Source: Stenogyne calaminthoides (Eukaryota; Streptophyta; Magnoliopsida; Lamiales; Lamiaceae). From it: a stretch of 64,000 nt of DNA. This document shows, one piece after another, positions 33,200-44,148 of the stretch. Made by a program: the position numbers and the translations under genes. Below the pieces are notes generated by a model that saw only the letters and a program-made list of their open reading frames with translations, ran no database searches and was not told the DNA's origin. The stretch is taken from NCBI GenBank assembly GCA_037126765.1, contig JBBCBC010000022.1:19187758-19251757 (forward strand), given 5' to 3'. The stretch's first letter is position 1, and the number at the start of each line of letters is the position of its first letter.

Positions 33200-35512
33200 T
33201 TATGATTTCCGGTTGGAGGAGCTCTTCCTGTATATGCTCATAAACTTGGCCGCAAATTCTGCACCATTACACAACACACATTAGATCTGCCACACTACTA
33301 TCTGGAATTGGAATAACTGTAATGTTGCATAAGAAATTACAACAGAACATGCGATGATAGTACTTTTTAACGTAACTAACGTCAATGGGATGTTTGCAAA
33401 TAGAGTCAATCACCATTGAAACTTACTCACAGCATAAAATTGACACTATTACACTTATAAATTAATATCATCACACTTATCAATTGGTACTATTACACTT
33501 ATAAACTAATACTATAATATTTATGTGTATGTAAATGTTATGGTATTAGTTTGTAAGAATGTTATGCTTATAGTATGAATCCAGCTTCTCTCTTCCAAAT
33601 TTCCAATTGCTTAAATAATATGACAAGCTAAAACAATTGAAGTACTTTTGCTAATTTTTCCTGTCCAAGAAACGTGCTTCCGATAAAGGACATAACTTAC
33701 ATTTGACGAAATGTATGACATATCTATTTTCTAAATAAAACACTTCAAATTCTACTTCTACAAGCTTTTGAATTATTTTTGCATTTTGCAACTTAAGTGC
33801 ATTTTAAAACGGTGTTAGTTTTTTTTACTATTAGTTGATTAGTATTATTTGTTCTCAACATTATTAGTTACTTTCAATGAAAAATATTAGTTGTGCACCA
33901 ACGCATGGTGCAACTGGTGCACCCAAGTATTACTGTTTATTAATAAGCAATTTTTTCTAACAATCACCAATGAAACGATGTAAGGAAAGACATTCTGATA
34001 GTGTCAAATATGTTGTTTGTAAATGGGGGAAGCTTGAATATGCAAGAAAAATTGAATTTCTCTTATATCAGAAAAATGAATATACCTTCTAACTTGAGTA
34101 AGGCATTTGTTCCACTTGGAAGTCTCTTATCCTGCAAATCAAACTTCATCAATTTAATCGTCTATTTTTCTGTATCATGTTATTCATAATTTTTTTTAAT
34201 CTCAGAATGGAAAAGATAGTGAACGATTAGACTTACATAATAAGCATACCAATAGTAAATTTCCCTTTTCAAAAGGGCATCCACTCCACGAAGGAATTGT
34301 TCAACTAACTTCTGGAAATTCGACCATTACAACATTAGACACAAATTTTCAAATGATGTGTGGTGTGAAATGTTTATTAACTTGGTCAATGAATTACCAG
34401 GAGAATTAATTTTGGATGAACAAATTCTCCCAAAAGCTTTTGTATCTTTCCTCGAATGACAAATAATCTATCAGAAGATGGAGATACATTGTTACAAAGG
34501 ATTATCATAAATGTAAAATGATTTCACTCATGCAAATATTGTCGTGTTAATATATATGCTACATGTTGCTACAACCCAAATTTAAATTGATCACCCCTTT
34601 CTAGGGGGTCAGAATAATAAGCATGATGACACACCCTAAAGTATTTGAAAATGAATCTTTTAAAATATTTTAATAATAAAAGATTGATACTTACTTCTTT
34701 GGAAATGGATCTGTTAAAATGTCCGCAGCAAGATCCACAACTGCTTCTTCCCACCCAAGTGGAATAGGTTGGTCCTCCGTGAAAGGATAGCTAAAGACAT
34801 ATATGAGATAGGTGAAAATAAGAAATTTATGTAATTTGATTCTTAATTATTAGTCATCTTACTTGTGTAATTTGCATGCTTCAAGTGCCATAATTGCTCT
34901 CCTCAAATTCTGCTTGGATTTATTTGCAATCTTAGCAGCAAAGCTGGTAGGTAGTTCAAAGCCTTCTTTTTTTGCTATCTGGACAAGGACTTCCATTACC
35001 TAAATTAGAAAATTTATGAGCATATACACCAAAACCGCAAAGTCTTATGTAAACCAGTTCTACTGTGCAAATAGTTTGTATTTTGTACGTGTTTTTAAAT
35101 AGTATTAGTTGTTTCATTAAAATGTATTAGTTCGATAGTATTAGTTATTTTCCTGTAAATGAAAGTTGTAAACTAGTTGCACGATAAAACTGTCTTACAT
35201 AACAGCAACTCCACCAAAAAAATGCAATTTAAATTTAATAGGTACAAAACCGTTTATCGATTAATTACTTCATGCGATGGAGGAGCTTCAACATTGACGA
35301 CTTTGCAACGGCTTTTTACTGATTCGAAGATATCAACATCGTCTTCACAGCAAAGGATAAGTTTGCAAGAATCCGAGTAACAGTCCATGATCCATTTTAT
35401 CAGGTGTTGTATGTTCTCTGCAGCTTTATCAACATCATACAGAACCAATACTGCAAATTTTATTTTAAAAAAAATGTTAATTTTATAATTGAGGATGATA
35501 AAAATATAATAT

Positions 35513-35549
<37 letters not shown>

Positions 35550-37530
35550 GGAAAGGGCACCTTTATAATCATTGTTAGGAGCTACGCTGATTTCTGGGGT
35601 GAGTGCATACTCACTGCTTATATGCTTCACCAAAGCTGTTAATGCATATGCTGCCTTCGACTCTAGTGAAACATTGAGTTCCAAATGGTGAGGACTCGAG
35701 CTTATTGCCACAACTACTTGTATAGGCTTTGATTCCTATCAATTCAACCAATACAATTAAATGAAAACATGGATATCATTATAATGTCATCTTTCTTACT
35801 GAATTAAGCCATAAGTCTGGGGAGACCAGACTAATTCTGGAAATTTGAGCAATAATGTCGACTCCAAATTGAGAAATTTGGACAATGGCGAGCACATATT
35901 TTGGCTTTGTATATATATAATATACATATATAAATATATATATTTCATAGACATTAGGGGTGTTTTCAACAGCTTAAAGCTGATACTTAAATCAGGTTCT
36001 GCTTTAGAGAAGCTAATATGAGTGTTTTCAAATTGAATGGTTCTGTTTAGATTAATTTCTTAGAATCTAAAATCTAAAAGCTGAAAAGGGTTGCTTTTAG
36101 CTGATCCTGCTTTTGTCTAATATTTACCTTTTACCAAACACTCAAATTCTACCTTCTACAAATTTCGCAAACAGTAACTACTATTACTATTAAACAGTTT
36201 TTCTCACTATCACTAAATTGAATCACTTTCTGGAAATCATAATATTTTGAAAACGCTCCTATAAAAATATTAGAAGAATGCATTAGAATTTGAACATACC
36301 AGAATGTGAAAGTATCTTAAGTCATGAGATATCTGCAAAAAGAGTGGGGTATTAACCAAGAATCATAAATTAACTCAATAATTATAGAGTAGTTAAGTAA
36401 CAAAAGAACATACATTCCAAATTGGATCCCCAAACATCTCACGGAGAAGACACATCGTCAATGCCTTCTTACCAGTACCAGGTGGTCCTTTCAACAAAAT
36501 GTGTGGAAAGATATCACTAAATGCCTAAAACACCAAAATAAATAAATCACAACCAAAACAAATTCCAAGTTTCAGTATATATACACAGGTTAAGTAGACT
36601 TACAAACTGCTGAAGAATCTGAGCTTCATTTTTATGGCAATTGAATCCATTGAATGAAACCGGCTGATGTTTATCAGCCCAAAATGGCCTCAAGCTCTCC
36701 ACCACAACTGCCTTCTCAATAAACGAAGCTTCATCGAATGGCCTCTCTTTTCCCGGAGATTTATTCGATTTCTTGCACGAAGAACCTTTCTTGATACAAA
36801 AGAACCACGTGTCTGATTGGCTCTTCCTTCTGTTTGTTACAAATCTCGTTGTGCTAGCGCTCGTTCTACCACTTGAATCACTTAAAATACTACTCTGTCG
36901 ACTCACAACAGAGCTAGAGTTGGTCTTCGAACTATCATTCACCGTCTTCTTTCCGACAAAATATCCTGGTGGCTTAGGTAGAGAAGGTATTACTGGATCT
37001 GGATTACCATTTTTGTTAAATGCAACAACGGCGGTACAATCGCGCGAAAAGAAAATGTCCCCTGGGGAAACGGAGTCGACGCTATCGAAGTTGTTGTTGT
37101 TATCATGGACGTTCGACATTCTTGAAATCTTCGCATTCGCAACCATTTCATTGATGTCTCCTACTGAAGGGACATGTTTCTGTTGGCTACTCTCTTTCAA
37201 CCGTGACCGAGGGGCAGATGCTGTTCTCCTGCTTCTCTCTCTCCCCCAACTCATATCATGATTCGACCCGTTCCTCTCTCCCGCGGGTACGAACGGAGAA
37301 ACGTTTCTCCTGCGCTCCGACTTTGCATAGGGACTCGTACTCCGTGCATTGTTATCAAGATTATTATACGGGGACTTGGTGTTCTGCCTCTCCTGCAATT
37401 TGAGCAACGCCAACTGCCGTCTCCTGCTTTGATCGTAGCCGTTGGTGTCACGCTTGGGGGGACTGTCGTGCCATTCCGTCTCTGTATCCGACGGCTCGTA
37501 CCCACTTCTCCTCCTGTTGTACCTCTCCAT
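33200..37530 (-). CDS. RFC3/clamp-loader-like P-loop ATPase with plant N-terminal extension
   Basis: Eleven exons join in phase to 636 codons: 37530–36604, 36524–36414, 36332–36300, 35735–35561, 35450–35269, 34999–34863, 34790–34695, 34467–34398, 34311–34237, 34131–34086, 33258–33200; all introns are GT–AG. Residues 1–290 are a basic, Ser-rich, probably disordered extension; the start at MERYNRRRSGYEPSD is preferred over an in-frame ATG at 37602 because this motif is the usual N-terminus in plant relatives. The clamp-loader part starts at RPFWADKHQP. Walker A is GPPGTGKK (322–329). A Walker B-like VLVLYDVD (416–423) lacks the usual DE pair. Sensor/arginine-finger SRC is at 462–464, followed by an RFC3-like helical collar. 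Clamp loaders open sliding clamps using ATP; the true role of this extended paralogue is not evident from sequence. It looks intact. Confidence 0.9.
35516..35547. repeat. AT microsatellite in intron 4
   Basis: An uninterrupted (AT)n run just upstream of the donor side of the 35561 exon boundary in the clamp-loader-like gene. Confidence 0.85.
35955..36261. mobile_element. MITE in intron 3 of the clamp-loader-like gene (hAT-like ends)
   Basis: The ends read taggggtgttttcaa and, reverse-complemented, taggagcgttttcaa. The interior has further pairing (ttaaagctga with agctgatcctgc-like segments). I see no clear 8-bp duplication, so the superfamily call is tentative. It is clear of both neighbouring splice sites (36300 and 35735). 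Confidence 0.55.
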
Positions 37531-37889
37531 TACACTTTGTTTCTTGACCAAACCATTGGATTTCAGAACAATGAATGAAAAGTGTTGAAATGGTGCTACC
37601 ATCCATCACACCGGATGCTTATATTCAGAATAACGATGTGTACTAGGTGACGGAGGTTGTGAGAAAAAGCTAAGCTCAGAGCATTATTTTTCACAAAGAT
37701 GACAACTGACCGTGTGGTTTAATTTGTTTGTTGGTGCTATTAGAAATATTCACAAGACAACAATTGGACGGAGAATTTGTAGAGAATGACTAGTTAATAA
37801 TACTTCACCTTGTTTCGGCATAAAAGAGGGCATCCTCCATTAATTTCTAGAGAATGACTAGGAAACATTGTCGTCTTCCACTGAATTAT

Positions 37890-38345
37890 AAATAAATCAA
37901 CAAACAGTTTGGCGTCAAATATAGGTTCCTCTAATGAATCAATTTCCAGACAAACTAACTAGATAATTAGAAAAAATAATCAGATCTATATCAGCCTCCT
38001 TCACACATTTGGTACTAATTCTTCCTTAATCTCACATCCTAGTCTAAGTCAGTGCAATTCGTCACCAAAATGCACACAGATTCTTATCCTCGTAGAAAAA
38101 AAAAATACAAATCAGAAAGCGAAATTAAGAGTGGAGAAACAAGGAGTGGAGTTGTACCATGGCTCATCGGAGTAGTCATATCCTCCTCCGCCGATTAAAT
38201 CCTCAAACGACGCCGTAAAATCGGAGCCACCGGAGAAGGCGGTCAGAATTGTGGCCAATGAGCTCGAGCAAAGGGGAGCTCGAAACGGACCTCTCCGTTT
38301 GGGACGTGAATGGGAATGGCTTTACTCCATAGTCAAAATTTTAAA
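37890..38345 (-). repeat. Partial duplicate of the auxilin-like gene's 5' region
   Basis: This block matches 13850–14545 through intron 1, exon 1 and the start codon region, in the same orientation. Shared blocks include ggttcctctaat, cacatttg and taccatggctcatcgga. It lies immediately upstream of the clamp-loader-like gene, about 24 kb from the source copy. Confidence 0.8.
38158..38330 (-). pseudogene. Broken second copy of auxilin-like exon 1
   Basis: Equivalent of 14175–14539, with the ATG at 38330 and the donor at 38158/38157. A stop occurs at the third codon (ATG GAG TAA), and about 190 bases of the middle of the exon are deleted. The splice donor context (CCATG|GTAC) survives. No second exon follows on the minus strand, because the clamp-loader-like gene occupies that DNA. 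Non-functional. Confidence 0.8.
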
Positions 38346-38573
38346 ACTAGTCCTGCATTCAATTTTTTAAACTGGTAATTTTTCGTGTTTTTAATTTAGC
38401 TTAACTGCAATTAATATTTTTTTTTGAGAGCAATTGCAATTAAAATTATAATGTTTTTAAAATTACAATTTAATTTTAAATTTTTTATTTTGGTAAATAA
38501 AGTCTTATCTTTATAATTTTTTACGATTCGAGTTTACATGCATTATAGTTTTTTAGTTTTGAATGTGAATAAT

Positions 38574-39101
38574 GTACATTCGAAAAAAAAAGTTTCTTGA
38601 TCCCATAACTTATGCATTGTCCATTTTTCGTCCCTAAAAAATTTAATGTCCAATTTTAGTCCCATAACTAAATGGATTGTCCAATTTTGGTCTCATTTTC
38701 ACCAAAAAATTAGAAAAAAACATCATTTTCGGTGTTATACAAGTCACGTGCCGTTTAAATTTAGTTGTTCTTACATTTATAGATTTGAAATTTTAGTTTT
38801 GATTAGATTTATTGGATTATTTACACATGTGTAGTTTAATTGATTGAAAAACGTAAAAAATTTAAAAAAATAAATAGTCAGCGTTCACGTCATCGAGAGT
38901 ATAGAGAACCCCTAAATTTTATCGACACGTGACTTACACGTCATCAAAACGGTGTTATTCGCATTTTTTCGGCAAAAATGTGACCAAAATTGGACAATCA
39001 ATTTAGTTATGGGACTAAAATTGGACAATTAAATTTTTTGGGACGAAAAATGGACAGTAGATAAGTTATGTGATCAAAAAACTATTTTTCTCCGTACATT
39101 C
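38574..39101. mobile_element. Mutator-type MITE (non-autonomous)
   Basis: The element is about 38582–39093. Inverted repeats of at least 100 bp share tccataacttat-like, tgtccattttt, ttaatgtccaattttagtcc and ccaattttggtc blocks in opposite senses. GTACATTC flanks both sides (38574–38581 and 39094–39101), 8 matching bases of an expected 9. The centre is AT-rich and non-coding. Confidence 0.75.
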
Positions 39102-40015
39102 CAACTCGGAAATTTTTTGTGAAGGTGAAGATATATATGGTTTGTAAGTTCTATCATTCTAGGTTGGATGTCATATCATTCACAGTCGAGAGATGTATTG
39201 TCATTAAGCTCATATTGTTGAAAAATGTAAAGGTGTGGTTTTATTTACCATAATTGAAAATTTTAGATTAAATTGCAATTTAGAAAAATGATTATATTCG
39301 CAATTAAGTCTTTCAGTTTTAGTACTGAATGTATTAATTTTAGTTATTTTTTGTTTATAAATTAAAAAAATTATCGGCATAAGCATGTGCATTTCACGTG
39401 ACCTCTTCAAAATTGAGAATTTTTAATTTATCGGCCACTTCGTACACGTGGGCTGCCACCCGGTAAAGAAGAGTTACACGTCGCCTACCCGATCCAAAGA
39501 CCAATTAAACTCGATCTGACCCACCTCAATTGAAATTGGAGCTCTAAAATCGTCTCCACACCCAGCTTCTTGGAATGAGCTCAACTTTACACTCAGAAAT
39601 AAAAAATCACGAAGAACTTCAAGTCTCAGATCACGAACAGGAACCTTAAAATTGAGAAGAAATATGGATCGTAAGAAGAGAATGCAATGAGCATATACCA
39701 CATTCCCTATATTATAAGTCATGTTTTATTCTAGGGTTGCGTTTGTGCAAATTTGATGGGTTGGTGGGGAAAGGGCTGGTCTGATGGGTTTATGTAAAGT
39801 GACGGGATTGTAGTGATTTTTTTGTTTGATTTTATTTATTAACGTTTTGAGTACGTATATTTCACTTACTTCTAAAAATTTTGATTTTGTCTGATATTAT
39901 TTATTTATGAGTGGGTCTCATGTGTATCTAAGTGCACCGTGCACTCATGCAAATGAGTGACCCGTTTAAAAAAATGGGTCAGTCTATTTATTTAATAACA
40001 TATTCTACCGAAGAA
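39102..40015. other. Intergenic, no gene seen
   Basis: 39415–39720 is somewhat less AT-rich, but I recognise no protein in it. At 39917 there is a lone foldback-family end (gtgcaccgtgcactcatg). Confidence 0.5.
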
Positions 40016-40023
40016 TTACCAAT

Positions 40024-40105
40024 TATGGGATTTGGCCCAGTGGTTAAGTGTCTCCGCTACGAGGTGAAAGGTATAGGGATCAACTTCAACTTCTACCTCT
40101 TTGCC
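40024..40105 (+). mobile_element. tRNA-derived SINE head
   Basis: Box A TGGCCCAGTGG (40032–40042) and box B-like GGGATCAACTT (40077–40087) at tRNA spacing, with a tRNA-like tggttaag-type context. It leads into a repeat-rich segment rather than a poly-A tail. Confidence 0.5.
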
Positions 40106-40109
40106 CTTT

Positions 40110-40400
40110 GAACTACTATAATAAAAACGTGCAACTACTTTTAACATAAACGTGCTGCTACCTATAACAAAAACGTGCAACTTACTATCACTAAAATGTG
40201 CAACTACCTCTAGTAGAATCGTGCAACTTGCTATATCTGAAAACGTGCAACTACTTAAAATAGAATCACACAACTACCTATAACAAAAACATGCAACTAC
40301 TTATAATTGAAAAGTGCAACTACATGTAACAAAAATATGCAACTTACTATAACTGAAAAGTGTCACTTCCTGTAACTAAAACGTGCAACTTATAGCAACA
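40110..40400. repeat. Minisatellite built on acgtgcaactac
   Basis: About eleven imperfect units of roughly 25–30 bases, each with (a)acgtgcaacta followed by c-t-ataac/ata variants. A related but different array (40570–40760, units with gcaactagctaatattgac) lies beyond a GC-rich 150-base core. Confidence 0.8.
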
Positions 40401-40560
40401 ATGGCGATCGCATGCCCTTCTGCTTCCAGATTTTGCTTATCCACCCAGCAGTGCTTCTTGCAGCCTGTTTTAGCATGGATGATGCAGCCTTGCTCCACCA
40501 GGAGGCGGGGGTGCTCAGCCCGGACGTCGGGAAGCACCGCCACCACTAGAGGGTAAATGA
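40400..40560. other. GC-rich core between two minisatellites
   Basis: Markedly more GC-rich than its surroundings. It reads like coding or UTR sequence (cttccagattttgcttatcc; accaggaggcggggg) but has no long frame. Possibly a captured gene fragment; source unknown. Confidence 0.35.
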
Positions 40561-40569
40561 AATCGACCT

Positions 40570-40760
40570 TTCTCTAGCAAATACTGAACCGTATAGCACG
40601 AAAATAATCAACTAGTCAATATTGAAACGTCCAACAAGATTATATATAAACAAGCAACTAGCTAATACTGACTTGTGCAACTATATAACACAGAAAATCA
40701 ACTAGCTAATATTGACATGTTCAACTAGATAATATATAAACGTGCAACTAGCAAATATTG
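40570..40760. repeat. Second minisatellite (gcaactagctaata units)
   Basis: Six or so imperfect units combining gcaactag, ctaatattgac/tg and atatataaac. Shares the gtgcaact word with the array at 40110–40400. Confidence 0.65.
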
Positions 40761-41182
40761 GAATTCGCCAGTGCTCTAACGACAATTACGGGCTAAAAAG
40801 ATCACCATTGTAAACTAAACCATCTCTAATTTTTTAAATATTTTCCATCCAATACTTCTAATGTCGTCTTTCTGTTTCTCACTAAAGGTTTGGATTACAT
40901 ACGTGAGACCCCCTTTCTGTTTCTGTTTATTGTTACGAAGAATTTTCCTCTTCTTATTTAAAGCTGGACCACTTTCATCAACACCTCATTCTCTAATAGT
41001 TCTCAAAGCACACATCTTAGTCCTCATATCTGAACAAGGAAATCAAAATTAAATGAGAATCTGGTTTACCAAACACCTAATATTATCAAACAAGTTAGTG
41101 CATAATTAAACAAGAGAAAGTATAAAGAATGGACCAAGAGCTTGAACAAAGAGATACACATGGATGTTCATAAATTAGTATG

Positions 41183-42050
41183 TGTTGTATCGGAAATCAT
41201 TCCGAAGATAATCTTAGCGTAAGTATGCGAACCCATTTGATTAGACTAAGATTATTTCTATTAAGATCCATCGATAAGGTCGTCTTAGGGAAGACGAGCT
41301 CAATCAAGTTCGCTCGGGTGAATGGATGAATTGTGTGCAAGCTCGAGCGTGATGACTTTAAGCGACCTCAAGAATGGCCAATTCGATCTAGTTCGCAATA
41401 AAGTTAGTCCCGTCCCCAAGATGAGTTCGCCGAAGAGCTCATGCACTTGTATGTTTGGTTGTTTTGGGAAAGACGGTCCGAGCTAAGGTGATTTCGGATT
41501 ATGTGATCGATGACTTCCTGAAAGTTGATGTCTAACTTCTCCCACCTGAGCACGCTAGCAGTCAGTCTCGGAACATGAACTCTTTCCTCAAAGAGCAAAA
41601 CCCTTCAGTAACATTTGTGGTGTCAACAAGCAGAGAGCCCGAAGAGAAAAATTCAAAGGTCAACCTCGGTAAGTGCCCGCAGCTGCCGTTTTAGGAGCTC
41701 AAGATGTCAGGAAAAACGTGTTTAGGGGCGCCTAAATAGGTTTTAGATTAGAGATCAGACTGGTCACATTTAATGCGAGCTCGACAAAGCAGTAAATATG
41801 ATCTGTAGACTAGTCATAGGGGTTCTCACCCCCAATACATGTATTATAAATATGGGGGTTGAACCTCATTTAAAGGTTCAACTGAAAAATTAATAGCAAA
41901 AGGCAACAAAGCCAAAGCAAAAGAGGCATCATTGTGCCCAATCCTCTTGCATTTATTTCACTTGCATTTAATGAAGAATATCATCATTGTTCTTCATTAA
42001 ATCCTTCAATCTCATATTAAATTCTTGTTTGATTAGCTAAGTCATCATGC
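41183..42050 (+). repeat. LTR-like remnant
   Basis: Begins TGTTGTATCGG. A GC-rich U3-like part is followed by a promoter-like ATTATAAATATGGGGG (41850–41865) and an A-rich leader. It resembles the organisation of the gypsy-type LTRs of B and D but is a different sequence. I found neither a matching partner nor a target duplication, so the end is a guess. 42050–42330 holds nothing I can identify. Confidence 0.35.
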
Positions 42051-42330
42051 CACATTAAAACACTCCAGATATTTTAGCTATCAACAGAATGAATCCAAAG
42101 ATTATGACATCTTTTGGCTACAGAATCAACACCATGTTGAGCATGCACTAATACCTTCAATTAGAATGCGGGATTGACAACTCTAAGGGCTATAATTTAT
42201 TGAATGTCATTGTTAATGAGAAATATCACATTGTGAACATACTAAACATACAACTGGTTGACAGTTACAACGATAATTACAGGTGTCAAATATTTCAGCA
42301 TGCAACAATACAACTTAAACCTATGAATTG

Positions 42331-42507
42331 TGTTGTAATCATAATAATCGGTCAGCAGCCACGTGGTAAATAGTGATGACGTGGCAACCATGGTTTAGCA
42401 GTAAAGTACAAGGAGCCGAGGTCAGCCCCGTAGGGCGACCTGGCAGCGATCAAGGAAGAAGACGAGTCGAGCTCGCCTAATTGGGCGACCTCCCTCAAGT
42501 TCGTTCC
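42331..42507 (+). repeat. Element D 5' LTR, first part
   Basis: Starts TGTTGTAATCATAATAATCG and aligns with the start of both B LTRs (45511, 50102), including cagcagccacgtgg and the gacctggc and gcgacctccc blocks. It is cut at 42507 by element C and continues at 58131. Confidence 0.85.
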
Positions 42508-44110
42508 TGTTGAATTTTAGAGGCACGTAAACACGTAATACATGCACAACGAAAATAAACAGTTCACCAACAACGAACAATTAATTGCAAAATTGAATAC
42601 GTATAAACATAAAGAGAAACCTTACAGTAAATCGTACGCATATTTCTCTACTATGGTATCCACGTAATCCCCGTTCACGGACTTGCACAGATTTACCAGT
42701 GCTGAATCCCGATATGAATTTGCTAGGAAAATTATAACTCTAGATCTTATGGAGATAATAATGAATTAACATTTTTGTGAATTCCCAAGAGCTTGTATAT
42801 ATAGGGAGGCCCAGCTTAAATCTTAAGCTAGCCTGATTGGGAAATAAAATCCCTAATCATTAATTAAATTAAATCCCTTTAATTTAATTCCCTAAATATA
42901 AATCTATACGGATTTAAATTCCATATATGTCAAATCTCTACGATTTGATTCCATATATATTAAATCCTACAATAATATACAATATATTATTATTGGGAAT
43001 TCCTATTTAATTAAATCCAATTTAGTTAAACATTAATAATAATTAATTTCAAATTAATTTATTATTAATTAATTCTCCATAAATTAAATATTAAATCCAA
43101 TTTAACATTTAATCAACCAACTATAATCCGTAAAAGGGAACTACTTGTTGTGTGACGCATAGGCCCTCATATATCGAGCGATTAGTAAAACTAGTGGTCT
43201 TAATTGAACCCTAGACAATAAATCAGACATTCTCAATATATGAGGTACGTTGCGAGAAACGTGCAACTACCTGCAACTGAAACATGAGTTATTACGATTT
43301 CCTCCTTTCATTCACGAATACTCGATTACTCTTGAACATGATGAAGTGTCTATTCAAATAACTTAATCAATTTATCTCTAATCACTAATTGATCATGTAT
43401 GTCACACTCAGTCACAAAGTCTAAGTTGACGTGCATCGATCGATGACTTTGATCCAGTTATGATGAGAAGATGAGTATTCTCTCTAAATTCACATTGAGG
43501 AATGAATCCTATTCTTGGCTCAACTACCATGCACATGCACTTCGTGATGAATCCAATCCAAGTCGTATCTACCCATGGAAGGGTGCAAGCATTGGTCATG
43601 GTCAAAGTTCATCACTCCACACACGTCGTGCGTATTGACCTCAAGTCAAAGGAGTATCACATCGCTCCCACTAACCGAGACACCCGTAGACATATATAGT
43701 GGAAATACATCAAACGGTTTCTCGGATGGGTACCAATACCCTCTAAGGTATTTGTGCATCCATCATGAGATACCTAATATCTCGTAGTAAGTGAGATCTT
43801 ACTACACCCTCTAAGAGTATGATGCAGATCGCACACCAATCTCCATTGCATCATCAATATCCCATTCTTGATGATCCTTGATCAGGGCTATTTGAGAGTC
43901 ATGCTTAAGTCATCTGAGTTCTCACAACCTCAATGACAGCAATGACTCATGGGAACACTTATATGAATAAATGCAAACAATCAAACATAATATTCAAACA
44001 AGTGTATTGACATACATTAATATTAAATGAACTATAATATTAAATCAAACTGAATATCATCGAGCATTATGTCCTTACAATGAATTGTCTCTAGGATACT
44101 AACACTAACA
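42508..44110 (-). repeat. Element C 3' LTR (left copy)
   Basis: 1,603 bp from TGTTGAATTTTAG to CACTAACA. Near-identical to 56522–58125, with scattered differences from its first 60 bases onward, so the element is not brand new. It contains alternating AT-rich blocks (taattaatt, atatatta) and a promoter-like TATATATAGGGAGG on the reverse side near 42797. Confidence 0.93.
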
Positions 44111-44123
44111 ATCTCCCACTTGG
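44111..44123 (-). other. Element C polypurine tract
   Basis: On the minus strand CCAAGTGGGAGAT abuts the 3' LTR (TGTTAGTG). This is the usual plant copia polypurine tract that primes plus-strand synthesis. Confidence 0.88.
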
Positions 44124-44148
44124 ACTAGAGTCAATCACCTCCATGTCT

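Noticed and set aside
42503..44115. An independent solo LTR at 42508–44110
   Set aside because: Its flanks do not match (GTTCC versus ATCTC), whereas GTTCC recurs at 58126 and a polypurine tract adjoins it, so it is the 3' LTR of element C.
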